From Flavobacteriales bacterium (GTDB lineage: Bacteria > Bacteroidota > Bacteroidia > Flavobacteriales_F > PHOS-HE28), in the NCBI GenBank assembly GCA_016788485.1, contig JAEUSV010000151.1, forward strand, positions 1 to 57,742: a DNA stretch of 57,742 nucleotides. Reading direction: 5' to 3'. Position 1 is the stretch's first letter; each line of letters starts with the position of its first letter. Shown piece after piece: positions 42,501 to 49,361 of the stretch. The notes under the pieces are model-generated. The model was not told the DNA's origin. It saw nothing but the letters and a program-made list of their open reading frames with translations, and ran no database searches. The position numbers and the translations under genes are program-made.

Positions 42501-42636
42501 CCTTGCTGTTGCGGATGTTGGCCTGGATCTCGGGCGCGTGGAAATGCTGGCGGAAGCGCGCATAGGCCGCTTGGATGGCAGCATCGTCCTGCTGCTTCAG
42601 GTACTTGTTGAGGACGGCGGTTTGGAACAAGGGCAT
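39592..42636 (-). CDS. Type IIG restriction-modification enzyme (Eco57I-like methylase/nuclease)
   Basis: 1,014 residues from the ATG at 42636 (an ATG at 42675 would overlap the preceding small ORF). The N-terminal PD-(D/E)xK nuclease domain carries RKADGAILQNGKALAVIELK at about residues 77-96. The N6-adenine methylase domain follows: SAM motif DPACGSGAFLNQ near residue 447 and catalytic NPPYG near residue 569. The C-terminal ~350 residues are the target-recognition region, encoded in visibly AT-richer DNA (about 39,860-40,900) than the rest. Single-polypeptide type IIG enzymes cut and methylate with one specificity module. No separate S, R or BREX/Pgl gene is adjacent, so it stands alone. 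Confidence 0.9.
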   Translation of the reverse strand: MPLFQTAVLNKYLKQQDDAAIQAAYARFRQHFHAPEIQANIRNSKEEQYQEGFLRDLFVDILGYTLNPQPGFQLTTEFKNEKGSRKADGAILQNGKALAVIELKGTDTTDLASINAQAFHYKANHTDCVYVVTSNFERLRFFIDNAVEHLEFDLFTLTEDQFRLLWLCLQRDNLLGGIPNKVKAESLQEEEQVTKRLYKDYSAFKTALWQDLCTNHAGSGPGGGPEHDKLLLYKKTQKLLDRFLFVLFGEDKGLLPPNTLRGILDQWHKLTELDEYRPLYERCQKYFGYLNTGHKSPTQEIFAYNGGLFKPDEVLDGVRIGDAVLEEHLGKLSKYDFGSEVDVNILGHIFEHSLNEIEAITAELEGRALDTKKTKRKKDGVFYTPKYITKYIVENTVGRLCAEKKDELAIIDEEYAKGRKGRQKKTIQELDTKLDVYRDWLLSLTICDPACGSGAFLNQALDFLIAEHRYVDELESKLLGQSIVFKDIGDHILERNIYGVDINEESVEIARLSLWLRTATKGRKLNDLSGNIKCGNSLIDDPAVAGTKAFDWKKEFPAVFAKGGFDVVIGNPPYGAEFDEASKRFIAERYSSYQYKFESYLYFFERGIRVLNRGGLLSFITPELFLRLEKSENIRRFILENSQPLELSFEGEDVFQDVRVNSVVTLFRSIPSSQHKYDGELLVKHNGQEGWSVKLSTWHDTDQLKLDFELSPTRQRIVEKVRNASIRLGTTGELVQGLTAYDSYRGHSKELIEKRGFHFPSKVDESCGKWLDGMNVSRYYMTEGTEWLRYGPWLAAPREPRFFSGPRILFREVPGSNKRIQACAAFDTYYHGHSVTPFVLLDRADENLLLSTLAIVNSALVNWYMSLTSANYSKDKFPKLNPKDIKEIPLPRQGFAGPRLAECARDMMNLSTRFTEVRLNYLGLLKSKYNLPALSRALEYWPDLEFKGFLAELKKAKVQLSLAEEAEWLSYFTTEKAKAQALGAEIAKTDKEIDALVYQLYGLTEEEIAVVEGK

Positions 42637-42665
42637 GGGGTGAAAGTTGGCAGATCGTTGAGAGT

Positions 42666-42881
42666 TCACTTCCATGTAAAGCTCCTACGCCAGCGCTCCA
42701 GCTTATACAGATCAAGCTTCCAGATCTGCCTTGTCAGCCATGGAACGCCCAGGACTTTGGCTCGTTCCTCCATTTGCTTCATCATATCTCGCATTGAGAT
42801 TTCACCATTCGTAAAAGCTCCATTCACATAACAATGTGTGCAATAGGGCGTTCTTTTCTTGTACTCAATATCCTGCGCCAT
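42666..42881 (-). pseudogene. Distal half of a zinc-ribbon domain, out of frame with the upstream membrane protein
   Basis: 71 codons from an ATG at 42881 encode TPYCTHCYVNGAFTNGEISM, then RDMMKQMEERAKVLG. This is the second half of the zf-ribbon_2 (putative zinc ribbon) pattern, whose first half YCQSCGM is normally about 20-30 residues upstream. Exactly that first half ends the upstream ORF in another frame (42887-43510). The two were probably one gene before a one-base shift near 42,887-42,900, or a sequencing error created the break. As it stands the ORF has only one Cys pair and is unlikely to fold as a ribbon. Confidence 0.6.
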
Positions 42882-42886
42882 ATACG

Positions 42887-43510
42887 CTAGGCCATATCGA
42901 GCCTCATTCCACAGCTCTGACAATAGTATTCTCTATTTACTTTCTCGAACTCATTCCTGAGTATTTGATCATTGTATCGTTGTATCTTTTTATACCATAA
43001 CAGAAAACCCAATATTGACAGAGCAAAGCCAAACACAAGACCAAACCAAAGCACATCAATAATCCATCTGGCGCTCTCTTTCTCAGCTTCGTATCTCGAA
43101 CGCTCGAGGTCGAACAGGTTACGCTTCTGTTGTACCAAGCGCTCATGTCCTAAGAACTTCCTCAGTGAGTCGCCCAGCGCATTGCTCTCGCTCACCAATT
43201 CTTTTGGGCCGCTCGTCACACGGTGCCAGACCAATGCCCCACTACCAGTTGTATCAATCTCCTTCTCAGAGTCTATGCCCGCCTTGTTGTAGAACGACCT
43301 GAGAGCATACATAAGTCTTTGGTGAGATGCATCAAGTTGCGCTTCACTCTCAGCTTGTCCAAGTTGCTGTTCATATACATGAAATGATGCCGAGGTGAGC
43401 TCTGCTTGCATTCGTTGCTGCAAGTACAGCACCGTAACAACGAGGACCAGGCCACCTACCGCAAGAAACTTGTAGAGGCTGTCTGTTGGGGGTGTGAGCT
43501 GGGGAAACAT
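42887..43510 (-). CDS. Two-helix membrane protein ending in a truncated zinc ribbon
   Basis: 207 residues. TM1 spans about residues 14-32 (FLAVGGLVLVVTVLYL) and TM2 about 150-175 (DVLWFGLVFGFALSILGFLL), with a predicted helical, probably coiled periplasmic part between (HVYEQQLGQAESEAQLDASH; RNLFDLERSRYEAEKESA). It ends YYCQSCGMRLDMA, the first half of a zf-ribbon_2 domain cut by a stop; the second half follows in another frame. The DNA is clearly AT-richer than the surroundings, so the gene was likely acquired together with the adjoining restriction enzyme. Function unknown; sensor-like topology makes a defence accessory role possible but unproven. Confidence 0.6.
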   Translation of the reverse strand: MFPQLTPPTDSLYKFLAVGGLVLVVTVLYLQQRMQAELTSASFHVYEQQLGQAESEAQLDASHQRLMYALRSFYNKAGIDSEKEIDTTGSGALVWHRVTSGPKELVSESNALGDSLRKFLGHERLVQQKRNLFDLERSRYEAEKESARWIIDVLWFGLVFGFALSILGFLLWYKKIQRYNDQILRNEFEKVNREYYCQSCGMRLDMA

Positions 43511-43514
43511 CGAA

Positions 43515-43522
43515 CCAAAATA
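43515..43522 (-). promoter_or_regulatory. TAnnTTTG-like -7 box of the membrane protein gene
   Basis: TATTTTGG on the minus strand ends 4 nt before the ATG at 43510. Confidence 0.35.
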
Positions 43523-43698
43523 TGCTACAGCACCCTGTGTCCGCTTCCGTCTATCACATCATGCGATAGCATGATATCAAGCCTTGTCATGCTGCACATC
43601 GATCTGGTGCCCAAGCCGCCCCCTGCCGCACGCTGAGTAGACCCCACCGAACAATCCTCCCTTCCTTCGCGTCTCTACCGGCGAACCCGCGTCGCGCC

Positions 43699-43715
43699 CG
43701 TTGCGCCGTTGCGGT
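43699..43715 (-). repeat. Third copy of the CCGCAACGGCGCAACG dispersed repeat
   Basis: The minus-strand sequence ACCGCAACGGCGCAACG (17 bp) is identical to the core of the inverted repeats that flank the GxxExxY gene 9 kb away (52684-52711 and 53113-53140). It sits 14 bp before the arsC-like start, at the edge of the AT-rich restriction island. Confidence 0.6.
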
Positions 43716-43729
43716 CAATTCACCACCCC

Positions 43730-44086
43730 ATGCTCAAGATCTACCACCTCGCCACCTGCACCACCTGCCAGCGCATCCTGAAGGAAGTGCCCAAGCTCAA
43801 GCGCTTTGAGCTGCAGGACATCAAGACGCAGCCCATCACCCCTGCACAGGTCGACGAGCTGAAGAAGATGGCCGGCAGCTACGAGGCCCTCTTCAGCCGC
43901 GTGGCCCTGAAGTACCGCGCCCTAGGGCTGAACACCATGACGCTCACCGAGAAGGACTACCGCAAGTACATCCTGGAGGAGTACACCTTTTTGAAGCGGC
44001 CCGTGGTGGTGGTGGGCGACCAGCTCTTCATCGGCAACGCGCCCAAGACCGTGAAGGCCATGGTGGCCGCGGCGGCGAAGGGCTGA
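43730..44086 (+). CDS. ArsC/Spx-family protein (arsenate reductase-like)
   Basis: 118 residues from the ATG at 43730. The glutaredoxin-like fold begins KIYHLATCTTCQRIL, with Cys at residues 10 and 13; the first matches the catalytic Cys of ArsC. YEALFSRVALKYRALGL and FLKRPVVVVGDQLFIG fit the ArsC/Spx scaffold including the late Arg-Pro. ArsC reduces arsenate to arsenite using glutaredoxin; Spx-like and YffB-like relatives have other roles, and the CxxC form is shared with those. The arsR-aquaporin operon at 34.4 kb is a plausible partner. Confidence 0.8.
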   Translation: MLKIYHLATCTTCQRILKEVPKLKRFELQDIKTQPITPAQVDELKKMAGSYEALFSRVALKYRALGLNTMTLTEKDYRKYILEEYTFLKRPVVVVGDQLFIGNAPKTVKAMVAAAAKG

Positions 44087-44164
44087 TCCTCAGGACCTTC
44101 CCCGTTCGGCACGGGCCTTGAACAGGGGTGGTGCGCGCCGCGCGCCCGCCTGCGCGGTGCACGG

Positions 44165-44172
44165 TATTTTTG
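44165..44172 (+). promoter_or_regulatory. Perfect TAnnTTTG -7 box of rpoN, 7 nt from the start
   Basis: TATTTTTG matches the Bacteroidota -7 consensus fully and ends 7 nt before the rpoN ATG (44180), predicting a leaderless or nearly leaderless transcript. No clear -33 TTG is found at normal distance in the GC-rich sequence upstream. Confidence 0.5.
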
Positions 44173-44179
44173 GACCGCG

Positions 44180-45631
44180 ATGTTGAAACAAGGCCTATAC
44201 CAGAAGCTCCAACAGAAGCTGAGCCCCCAGCAGATCCAGCTGATGAAGCTGCTGCAGGTGCCCACCGTGGAGCTGGAGCAGCGGATCAAGCAGGAGATCG
44301 AGGAGAACCCGGCCCTGGAGGAGGGGAACGAGCACGACGAGGACGAGCCCGTGGAGGAGCAGGCCGTGGACAGCGGCGACGAGGGCGAGGGCGACGACCG
44401 CGACGACTTCGACCTGAGCGACTACTACCAGGACGACGACACCCCCGACTACAAGCTGGCCGTGAAGAACAGCGGCCCCGACGAGGAGGACCGCGAGATG
44501 CCGCTGGCCGGGGGCACCACCTTCCAGGACAGCCTGCGCGCCCAGCTGGCCCTCCGCGACATCGACGACCGCGAGGAACTGCTGGCCGAGCACCTGATCG
44601 GCAACCTCGACGAGGACGGCTACCTGCGCCGCGAGCTCGACGCCATCGTCAACGACCTGGCCTTCACGCAGAACGTGATGACCGACAAGGCCGAGCTGGA
44701 GAAGGCCCTGAAGGAGGTGCAGGCCCTGGACCCCGCCGGCGTGGGCGCGCGCGACCTGCGCGAATGCCTGCTGCTGCAGCTGGAGCGCCTGCCCCATGCG
44801 GTGGACGTGCGCACCGCGCAGGAGATCATCGGAAAGCACTTCGATGCCTTCACCAAGAAGCACTACGACCGCATCCTGGAGCGCCTGGAGATCGACGAGG
44901 AGGCCCTGAAGGAGGCCATCGACGTGATCACGCACCTGAACCCCAAGCCGGGCAACACCGCGCGCGACACCAGCAAGCCCGTGCAGGAGATCATCCCCGA
45001 TTTCCAAGTGAACACCATCGACGGCCAGCTCGAGCTGCAGATCAACGGGCGCAACGCCCCGGAGCTGCGCATCAGCCGCCAGTACCGCGAGATGATCCAG
45101 GAGTACCAGCGCAACAAGAAGGACAAGGACGCCAAGGACGCGCTGGTCTTCATCAAGCAGAAGCTCGACGCCGCCAAGTGGTTCATCGATGCCATCAAGC
45201 AGCGCCAGAACACCCTGCTGGTGACCATGGAGGCCATCATGGAGCACCAGCGCGGCTTCTTCCTCACCGGCGATGAGACGAAATTGAAGCCGATGATCCT
45301 GAAGGACATCGCCGAGAAGGTGGGGCTCGACATCAGCACGATCAGCCGCGTGGCCAACAGCAAGTACGTGCAGACCAACTACGGCACCTTCGCGCTCAAG
45401 TACTTCTTCAGCGAGAGCCTCACCACCGACAGCGGCGAGGAGGTGAGCACGCGCGAGGTGAAGAAGATCCTGCAGGACGCCATCGACGCCGAGGAGAAAC
45501 GCAAGCCCCTCACCGACGACGAGCTCACCGCGCTGCTCAAGGGCAAGGGCTACAACATCGCGCGCCGCACCGTGGCCAAGTACCGCGAGCAGCTGAACAT
45601 CCCGGTCGCCCGGTTGAGAAAGGAACTCTGA
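44180..45631 (+). CDS. rpoN: RNA polymerase sigma-54 factor
   Basis: 483 residues. Region I (LKQGLYQKLQQKLSPQQIQL; ENPALEEG) is Gln/Leu-rich as expected for activator interaction. Region II is a long acidic stretch (EHDEDEPVEEQAVDSGDEGE). The core-binding domain (DPAGVGARDLRECLLLQLER; THLNPKPG) and helix-turn-helix (DIAEKVGLDISTISRVANSK) follow, ending in the RpoN box ARRTVAKYREQLNI near the C-terminus for -24 recognition. The protein serves promoters with TGGCAC/TTGC boxes and needs AAA+ activators, none of which are in the window. Directly after the stop begins the first of two short repeat arrays. Confidence 0.97.
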   Translation: MLKQGLYQKLQQKLSPQQIQLMKLLQVPTVELEQRIKQEIEENPALEEGNEHDEDEPVEEQAVDSGDEGEGDDRDDFDLSDYYQDDDTPDYKLAVKNSGPDEEDREMPLAGGTTFQDSLRAQLALRDIDDREELLAEHLIGNLDEDGYLRRELDAIVNDLAFTQNVMTDKAELEKALKEVQALDPAGVGARDLRECLLLQLERLPHAVDVRTAQEIIGKHFDAFTKKHYDRILERLEIDEEALKEAIDVITHLNPKPGNTARDTSKPVQEIIPDFQVNTIDGQLELQINGRNAPELRISRQYREMIQEYQRNKKDKDAKDALVFIKQKLDAAKWFIDAIKQRQNTLLVTMEAIMEHQRGFFLTGDETKLKPMILKDIAEKVGLDISTISRVANSKYVQTNYGTFALKYFFSESLTTDSGEEVSTREVKKILQDAIDAEEKRKPLTDDELTALLKGKGYNIARRTVAKYREQLNIPVARLRKEL

Positions 45632-45650
45632 TAAGTGATAAGTGACAAGT
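45630..45650 (+). repeat. Three tandem heptads GA[TC]AAGT
   Basis: Three adjacent 7-mers (GATAAGT, GATAAGT, GACAAGT) start inside the rpoN stop codon. Read on the other strand they are ACTTGTC/ACTTATC, the same unit as the nine-copy array at 45699-45761 but inverted. The 11-mer AAGTGACAAGT (45640-45650) pairs perfectly with 45720-45730. Confidence 0.85.
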
Positions 45651-45698
45651 AACAACACGTGCGTACCACTGACGACAGGAAGGCCTTGTCCCCTTGAT

Positions 45699-45761
45699 AC
45701 TTGACACTTGTGACTTGACACTTGTCACTTGTCCCTTGTGACTTGAAGCTTGAAGCTTGTC
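45699..45761 (+). repeat. Nine tandem heptads NCTTGNN ending 2 nt before a start codon
   Basis: Nine 7-bp units run without gaps: ACTTGAC, ACTTGTG, ACTTGAC, ACTTGTC, ACTTGTC, CCTTGTG, ACTTGAA, GCTTGAA, GCTTGTC. The array ends 2 nt before the ATG at 45764. Together with the inverted heptads at 45630-45650 it can form alternative hairpins, and it fills the space where promoter or leader elements of the PAP2-like gene should be. Short tandemly repeated repetitive sequences of 7-bp period are known in other bacteria; no function is established here. Confidence 0.85.
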
Positions 45762-45763
45762 CG

Positions 45764-46381
45764 ATGCGCCCCCTCGCCCTCGCCCTCTCGATCATGCTGC
45801 ACCCGCTGCTGATGCCGGTGTACGCGCTGGCGCTGGCGTTCTCCCTCGATGTCCACACCTCGTTCTTCCTCGATGAGCGCGGCCGTTGGATCATCCTGGG
45901 CATGGTGGCGGTCATGACGGTGGTGTTCCCCGTGATGAGCATCGCGCTGCTGTGGCGCAGCGGCCTCGTGACCGACCCCGCGATGCCGAACCGGCAGGAA
46001 CGCACGGCGCCGTACGTGATGACGCTCTTCTACCAGGCGATGGCCTACTACCTGCTGCGCCGCAACGACCAGGACCCCGCGCTGCTGGCGCTGCTCACCG
46101 GCGGCATGGCGGCCCTGCTGCTCACCCTGCTCATCAACCTCCGCTGGAAGATCAGCGCGCACCTGGTGGGCATGGGCGGCCTGCTCGGCGGGCTCACGGG
46201 CCTGCTGCTCCTGCACCGCAGCTTCGAACCGGTGGAACTGGCGCCGGCCATCCTCGCCGCCGGCGCGCTCGGCACCGCACGCCTCCTCATCAGCGACCAC
46301 ACACCGGCCCAGGTCCACGCCGGCGCCGCGCTCGGCTTCCTCACCACCTTCGGCTGCGTGATCACCGAGCGCTTCGTGTAG
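45764..46381 (+). CDS. PAP2-like integral membrane protein
   Basis: 205 residues, about six membrane helices, from the ATG at 45764. The C-terminal half resembles the PAP2 phosphatase fold: NLRWKISAHLVGMGGLLGG and the terminal ISDHTPAQVHAGAALGF, where PAP2 enzymes have an SR...H region in a similar place. The KxxxxxxRP and PSGH motifs are not evident, so phosphatase activity is uncertain. Upstream frame-compatible sequence falls within the heptad array and is probably not translated. Confidence 0.65.
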   Translation: MRPLALALSIMLHPLLMPVYALALAFSLDVHTSFFLDERGRWIILGMVAVMTVVFPVMSIALLWRSGLVTDPAMPNRQERTAPYVMTLFYQAMAYYLLRRNDQDPALLALLTGGMAALLLTLLINLRWKISAHLVGMGGLLGGLTGLLLLHRSFEPVELAPAILAAGALGTARLLISDHTPAQVHAGAALGFLTTFGCVITERFV

Positions 46382-46388
46382 GCCCGTG

Positions 46389-46396
46389 TAACTTGG
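46389..46396 (+). promoter_or_regulatory. TAnnTTTG-like -7 box of the PhoD-like gene
   Basis: TAACTTGG ends 7 nt before the TTG start at 46404, only 7 nt after the PAP2-like stop. Confidence 0.35.
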
Positions 46397-46403
46397 CAGG
46401 GCC

Positions 46404-47951
46404 TTGATCACTCGCTGCGCCCTCCTTGCGATCCTGCTGTGGAGCACGGCCCTCCGCGCACAGGACAGCCTGCACGTCTTCTGGAGCGGCGCGCTCACCC
46501 CGCACACCCTCGAGGTCCGTTGCCTGGCCAGCGCCACGGTCGATTCGGTGCGCCTGCTGGTGGACACCGACCCCGCCTTCCCGAGCCCGCTGCCCACCAA
46601 CGCGGTGCCGCGCGACACCACCGGCGCGTTCACCTCATTGCGCCTCAAGGGCCTGCAGCCCGGTACCACCTACCACTACCGCTTCGCGCTCGACGGCACC
46701 GCGGATACGAACGCCTTTCACCGCGGCCGCTTCACCACGCCGCAGGAAGGTCCGTTCTCCTTCCGCTTCGTGGCCGGCTCGTGCAACAGCTGGAGCGACC
46801 ATCCCGTGTGGTGGGCCATGCTCGCGCGCGACCCGCTCTTCCTGCTGGAGATCGGCGACCTGCACTACGCCAACCCCAACAGCCTCGACACCAACGTGCA
46901 CCAGCAGGCCTACGTGGACCAGGTGCTCACGCGCCGCCCAGCCGCCGACCTGCTGCGCCATGCGCCCATCGCCTACGTGTGGGACGACCACGACTTCTGC
47001 GGCAACGGCAGCGACGCCACCTTCATCGGTCGCACCAGCGCCGCACAGGCCTACCGCCGCTCCGTGCCGCACTACGCGCTGCACCACCCCGTCTCCATCC
47101 ACCAGGCCTTCACCATCGGCCGCGTGCGCTTCATCCTCTCCGACCTGCGCAGCGCGAAGGACGCCACCCACATGATGGACGGCTTCCAGCGCACCTGGCT
47201 GCAGAGCGAGCTCCTCTACGCCCGCGACCACGGCCTCGTGGCCTGCTGGGTGAGCCCCCTCACGTGGAACAGCATCGGCTACCCCGAGAACTGGGGCTGC
47301 CAGCCGGCGGAACGCGAGGCCCTCGCCAACTTCCTGCGCGATGCGCCCATCCCCGACCTCTTCATCCTCAGCGGCGATGCGCACATGCTCGCCATCGACA
47401 GCGGCAGCAACACCGACTTCAGCACCGGGGCCAACAACCCGCACGACTACCCCGTGTTCCAGGCGGCCGCCATCGCCCAGGGCGGCTCTTACAAGGGCGG
47501 TACATTCGACCAGGGCGGCCATTTCCCCAACCCCGACCTCTACCATGGCCAGTTCGGCGAGGTGCAGGTGGACGATGACGGCACGCAGGTGTGCATCACC
47601 TTCAAGGGCTGGCGTACCGACAGCATGAGCACCGCGATCACGGCGGTGGACTCCTTCACCTTCTGCCGCACCCCGGTGGACCTCTCCAGCATCTCCGAGA
47701 CCCGCATCAACGACCCTTCACCCTGCACCTGGTGGACGGCGCCCGAGGTGGCGGTGTACCTAAAGGAAGCCTCGGGCGAAGGCCAGGCCGACCTGGTGGA
47801 CGCCTCCGGGCGCCTGCTTCAACGGACCGCGGTGAGCTGGCGCGATGGGGTGGCCGTGCTGCGCCTGGGCGATGCGCCCAGCGCGGGCTGCTACTTCCTG
47901 CACCTGCGCGCCGAAGGCCTCAGCGCCACCCAACGGCTCTGCGCGCCCTAG
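46404..47951 (+). CDS. Secreted PhoD-like phosphatase with T9SS-type tail
   Basis: 515 residues from a TTG at 46404, the only start that retains the whole signal peptide (TRCALLAILLWSTALRAQ). An N-terminal fibronectin-like domain (TLEVRCLASATVDSVRLLVD) precedes a metallophosphatase core with LLEIGDLHYAN, AYVWDDHDFCGN and FILSGDAHMLAID, the metal ligands of the alkaline phosphatase D/PhoD-like group. The C-terminal ~80 residues (VAVYLKEASGEGQADLVDAS; AGCYFLHLRAEG) resemble a T9SS sorting domain. Likely role is extracellular phosphate release from mono- or diesters. Confidence 0.85.
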   Translation: MITRCALLAILLWSTALRAQDSLHVFWSGALTPHTLEVRCLASATVDSVRLLVDTDPAFPSPLPTNAVPRDTTGAFTSLRLKGLQPGTTYHYRFALDGTADTNAFHRGRFTTPQEGPFSFRFVAGSCNSWSDHPVWWAMLARDPLFLLEIGDLHYANPNSLDTNVHQQAYVDQVLTRRPAADLLRHAPIAYVWDDHDFCGNGSDATFIGRTSAAQAYRRSVPHYALHHPVSIHQAFTIGRVRFILSDLRSAKDATHMMDGFQRTWLQSELLYARDHGLVACWVSPLTWNSIGYPENWGCQPAEREALANFLRDAPIPDLFILSGDAHMLAIDSGSNTDFSTGANNPHDYPVFQAAAIAQGGSYKGGTFDQGGHFPNPDLYHGQFGEVQVDDDGTQVCITFKGWRTDSMSTAITAVDSFTFCRTPVDLSSISETRINDPSPCTWWTAPEVAVYLKEASGEGQADLVDASGRLLQRTAVSWRDGVAVLRLGDAPSAGCYFLHLRAEGLSATQRLCAP

Positions 47952-47953
47952 CG

Positions 47954-49261
47954 CTACCAGCTCCGCAGGCGGTGCCCCTTCACGGCGTACCAGCCGATGA
48001 AGAGGTAGAACGGCAGCAACAAAAGATATGCGTTCTGCGAGGACGCGATCGACCCGTCGTGCGCCATGGCCGCCCACACAGGCATCGCCAACGCTCCGCC
48101 CAAGATCGCCATGATCAACAACGCGCTGCCAGTCTTCAATGCCGACCCGATCCCGTCCACAGCAAGCGGCCAGATCGTCGGCCACATCATAGCGTTCGCA
48201 AGACCCAATAAGGCCACCAGAATGACGGATACAGGCAGTTGCACCGAGCGGAAATCCAGGTGGTCATCGAACACGAAAGCAGTGGCTGTGGTCGTCGGGT
48301 CCACCAAGGCAATGCCCGCAGTGATGAGCGATCCCGCAATCGCCGAGAGCATCAATGCCTTCGCTTGATCGATGTACTTCGGAATGAACGCGATGCCGAG
48401 CAGATACCCGACCAACATGGCCACGAGCGTGAGGCTCGTGAGCTGCTTTGCCACATCGAGCGGTGTTCCCAGGCGCTCCGCGTACACCGGCATGCTGTCA
48501 CCCGATAAAACCTCGGCCCACACGTACACGAACAGGGCCAGCACACCAAGCATCAATTGCGGATACTTGAACACCGAGCCCTCCCCCTTCGGAGCCGAAG
48601 CGCTCTCTTCCTGCAAAGGCGGCAGAGGCGCGAAGCGGATGAATAGGGCGGCGACGAGCAAGGAGAGCCCAAGGACGATGTAGGGCATCACCACGAGGGC
48701 CGCACGCTCCTGAAGCAAGGCCTCACGTGCGGGTCCTACTAAACTGGCCAGATCGAGTTTCAGTTGATCGGCGTTCACCAGGATCAAGGAGCCAAGCACC
48801 AGCGGCGCCAGGATGCCACCCACTTTGTTGCAAATTCCCATGATGCTGATGCGCTTCGCCGCGCTCTCGATCGGACCCACCACCGTGATGTACGGATTGC
48901 TCGCTGTTTGCAGCAGCGCGAGGCCCGTACCGATCACGAACAGGTTGAAGAGGAAGAGACCCGCAGAACGCGTCTCCGCCGCCGGGATGAATCCGAACGC
49001 ACCGGCTGCCATCAACAACAGGCCGAGCACCATGCCGTTCTTCATTCCCGTGCGGCGCAGAACCACTGAGGAGGGTAACGCCATTACGAAGTAGGAGACG
49101 TAGAACGCGAAAGGCACGAACGATGCTTGGAAGTCGTTGAGCTCACATGCAATGCGCAGGAACGGGATGAGCGGCCCGTTCAGCCACGTGACGAAGCCGA
49201 AGATGAAGAAGAGGATGCCCAGGATGATGATCGGCATGATGCCGCCACGCGCGTTGCTCAT
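47954..49261 (-). CDS. fucP: FucP-type sugar:H+ symporter (MFS)
   Basis: 435 residues from the ATG at 49261. Twelve membrane helices with hallmarks of the L-fucose/glucose-galactose MFS branch: ILFFIFGFVTWLNGPLIPFL in TM1, an FFxxYF-like AFYVSYFVMALPSSVVL, and LLQTASNPYITVVGP. Expected role is uptake of free L-fucose or a related hexose by proton symport. Downstream neighbours are two alpha-L-fucosidases, so L-fucose is the likely substrate. It is divergent from the first GH29 gene across a 100-bp gap, and convergent with the PhoD-like gene (2-nt gap). Confidence 0.88.
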   Translation of the reverse strand: MSNARGGIMPIIILGILFFIFGFVTWLNGPLIPFLRIACELNDFQASFVPFAFYVSYFVMALPSSVVLRRTGMKNGMVLGLLLMAAGAFGFIPAAETRSAGLFLFNLFVIGTGLALLQTASNPYITVVGPIESAAKRISIMGICNKVGGILAPLVLGSLILVNADQLKLDLASLVGPAREALLQERAALVVMPYIVLGLSLLVAALFIRFAPLPPLQEESASAPKGEGSVFKYPQLMLGVLALFVYVWAEVLSGDSMPVYAERLGTPLDVAKQLTSLTLVAMLVGYLLGIAFIPKYIDQAKALMLSAIAGSLITAGIALVDPTTTATAFVFDDHLDFRSVQLPVSVILVALLGLANAMMWPTIWPLAVDGIGSALKTGSALLIMAILGGALAMPVWAAMAHDGSIASSQNAYLLLLPFYLFIGWYAVKGHRLRSW

Positions 49262-49349
49262 GTGCAATGGACCTTGTTGCACGAAGATGGAAGCGCACCG
49301 CATGGGCGAGGTATGCCGACCGGCCCTAGTTCTTCACGGCCCCGGCGGA

Positions 49350-49357
49350 TAACTTGC
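49350..49357 (+). promoter_or_regulatory. TAnnTTTG-like -7 box of the first GH29 gene
   Basis: TAACTTGC ends 4 nt before the ATG at 49362; same TAnCTTGC form as before galE and the Cys-rich gene at 38376. Confidence 0.4.
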
Positions 49358-49361
49358 AGGC

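Noticed and set aside
39592..43510. A BREX, DISARM or type I restriction system
   Set aside because: No brxL/pglZ/brxC, helicase, HsdS or HsdR gene is adjacent; one polypeptide carries both nuclease and methylase, as in type IIG.
44195..45721. A 508-codon open frame on the minus strand over rpoN
   Set aside because: Leu/Val/Gly-rich shadow of the sigma-54 gene, which has unambiguous domains.
45630..45761. A CRISPR array
   Set aside because: Units are 7 bp with no spacers and no cas genes; it is a simple tandem repeat.
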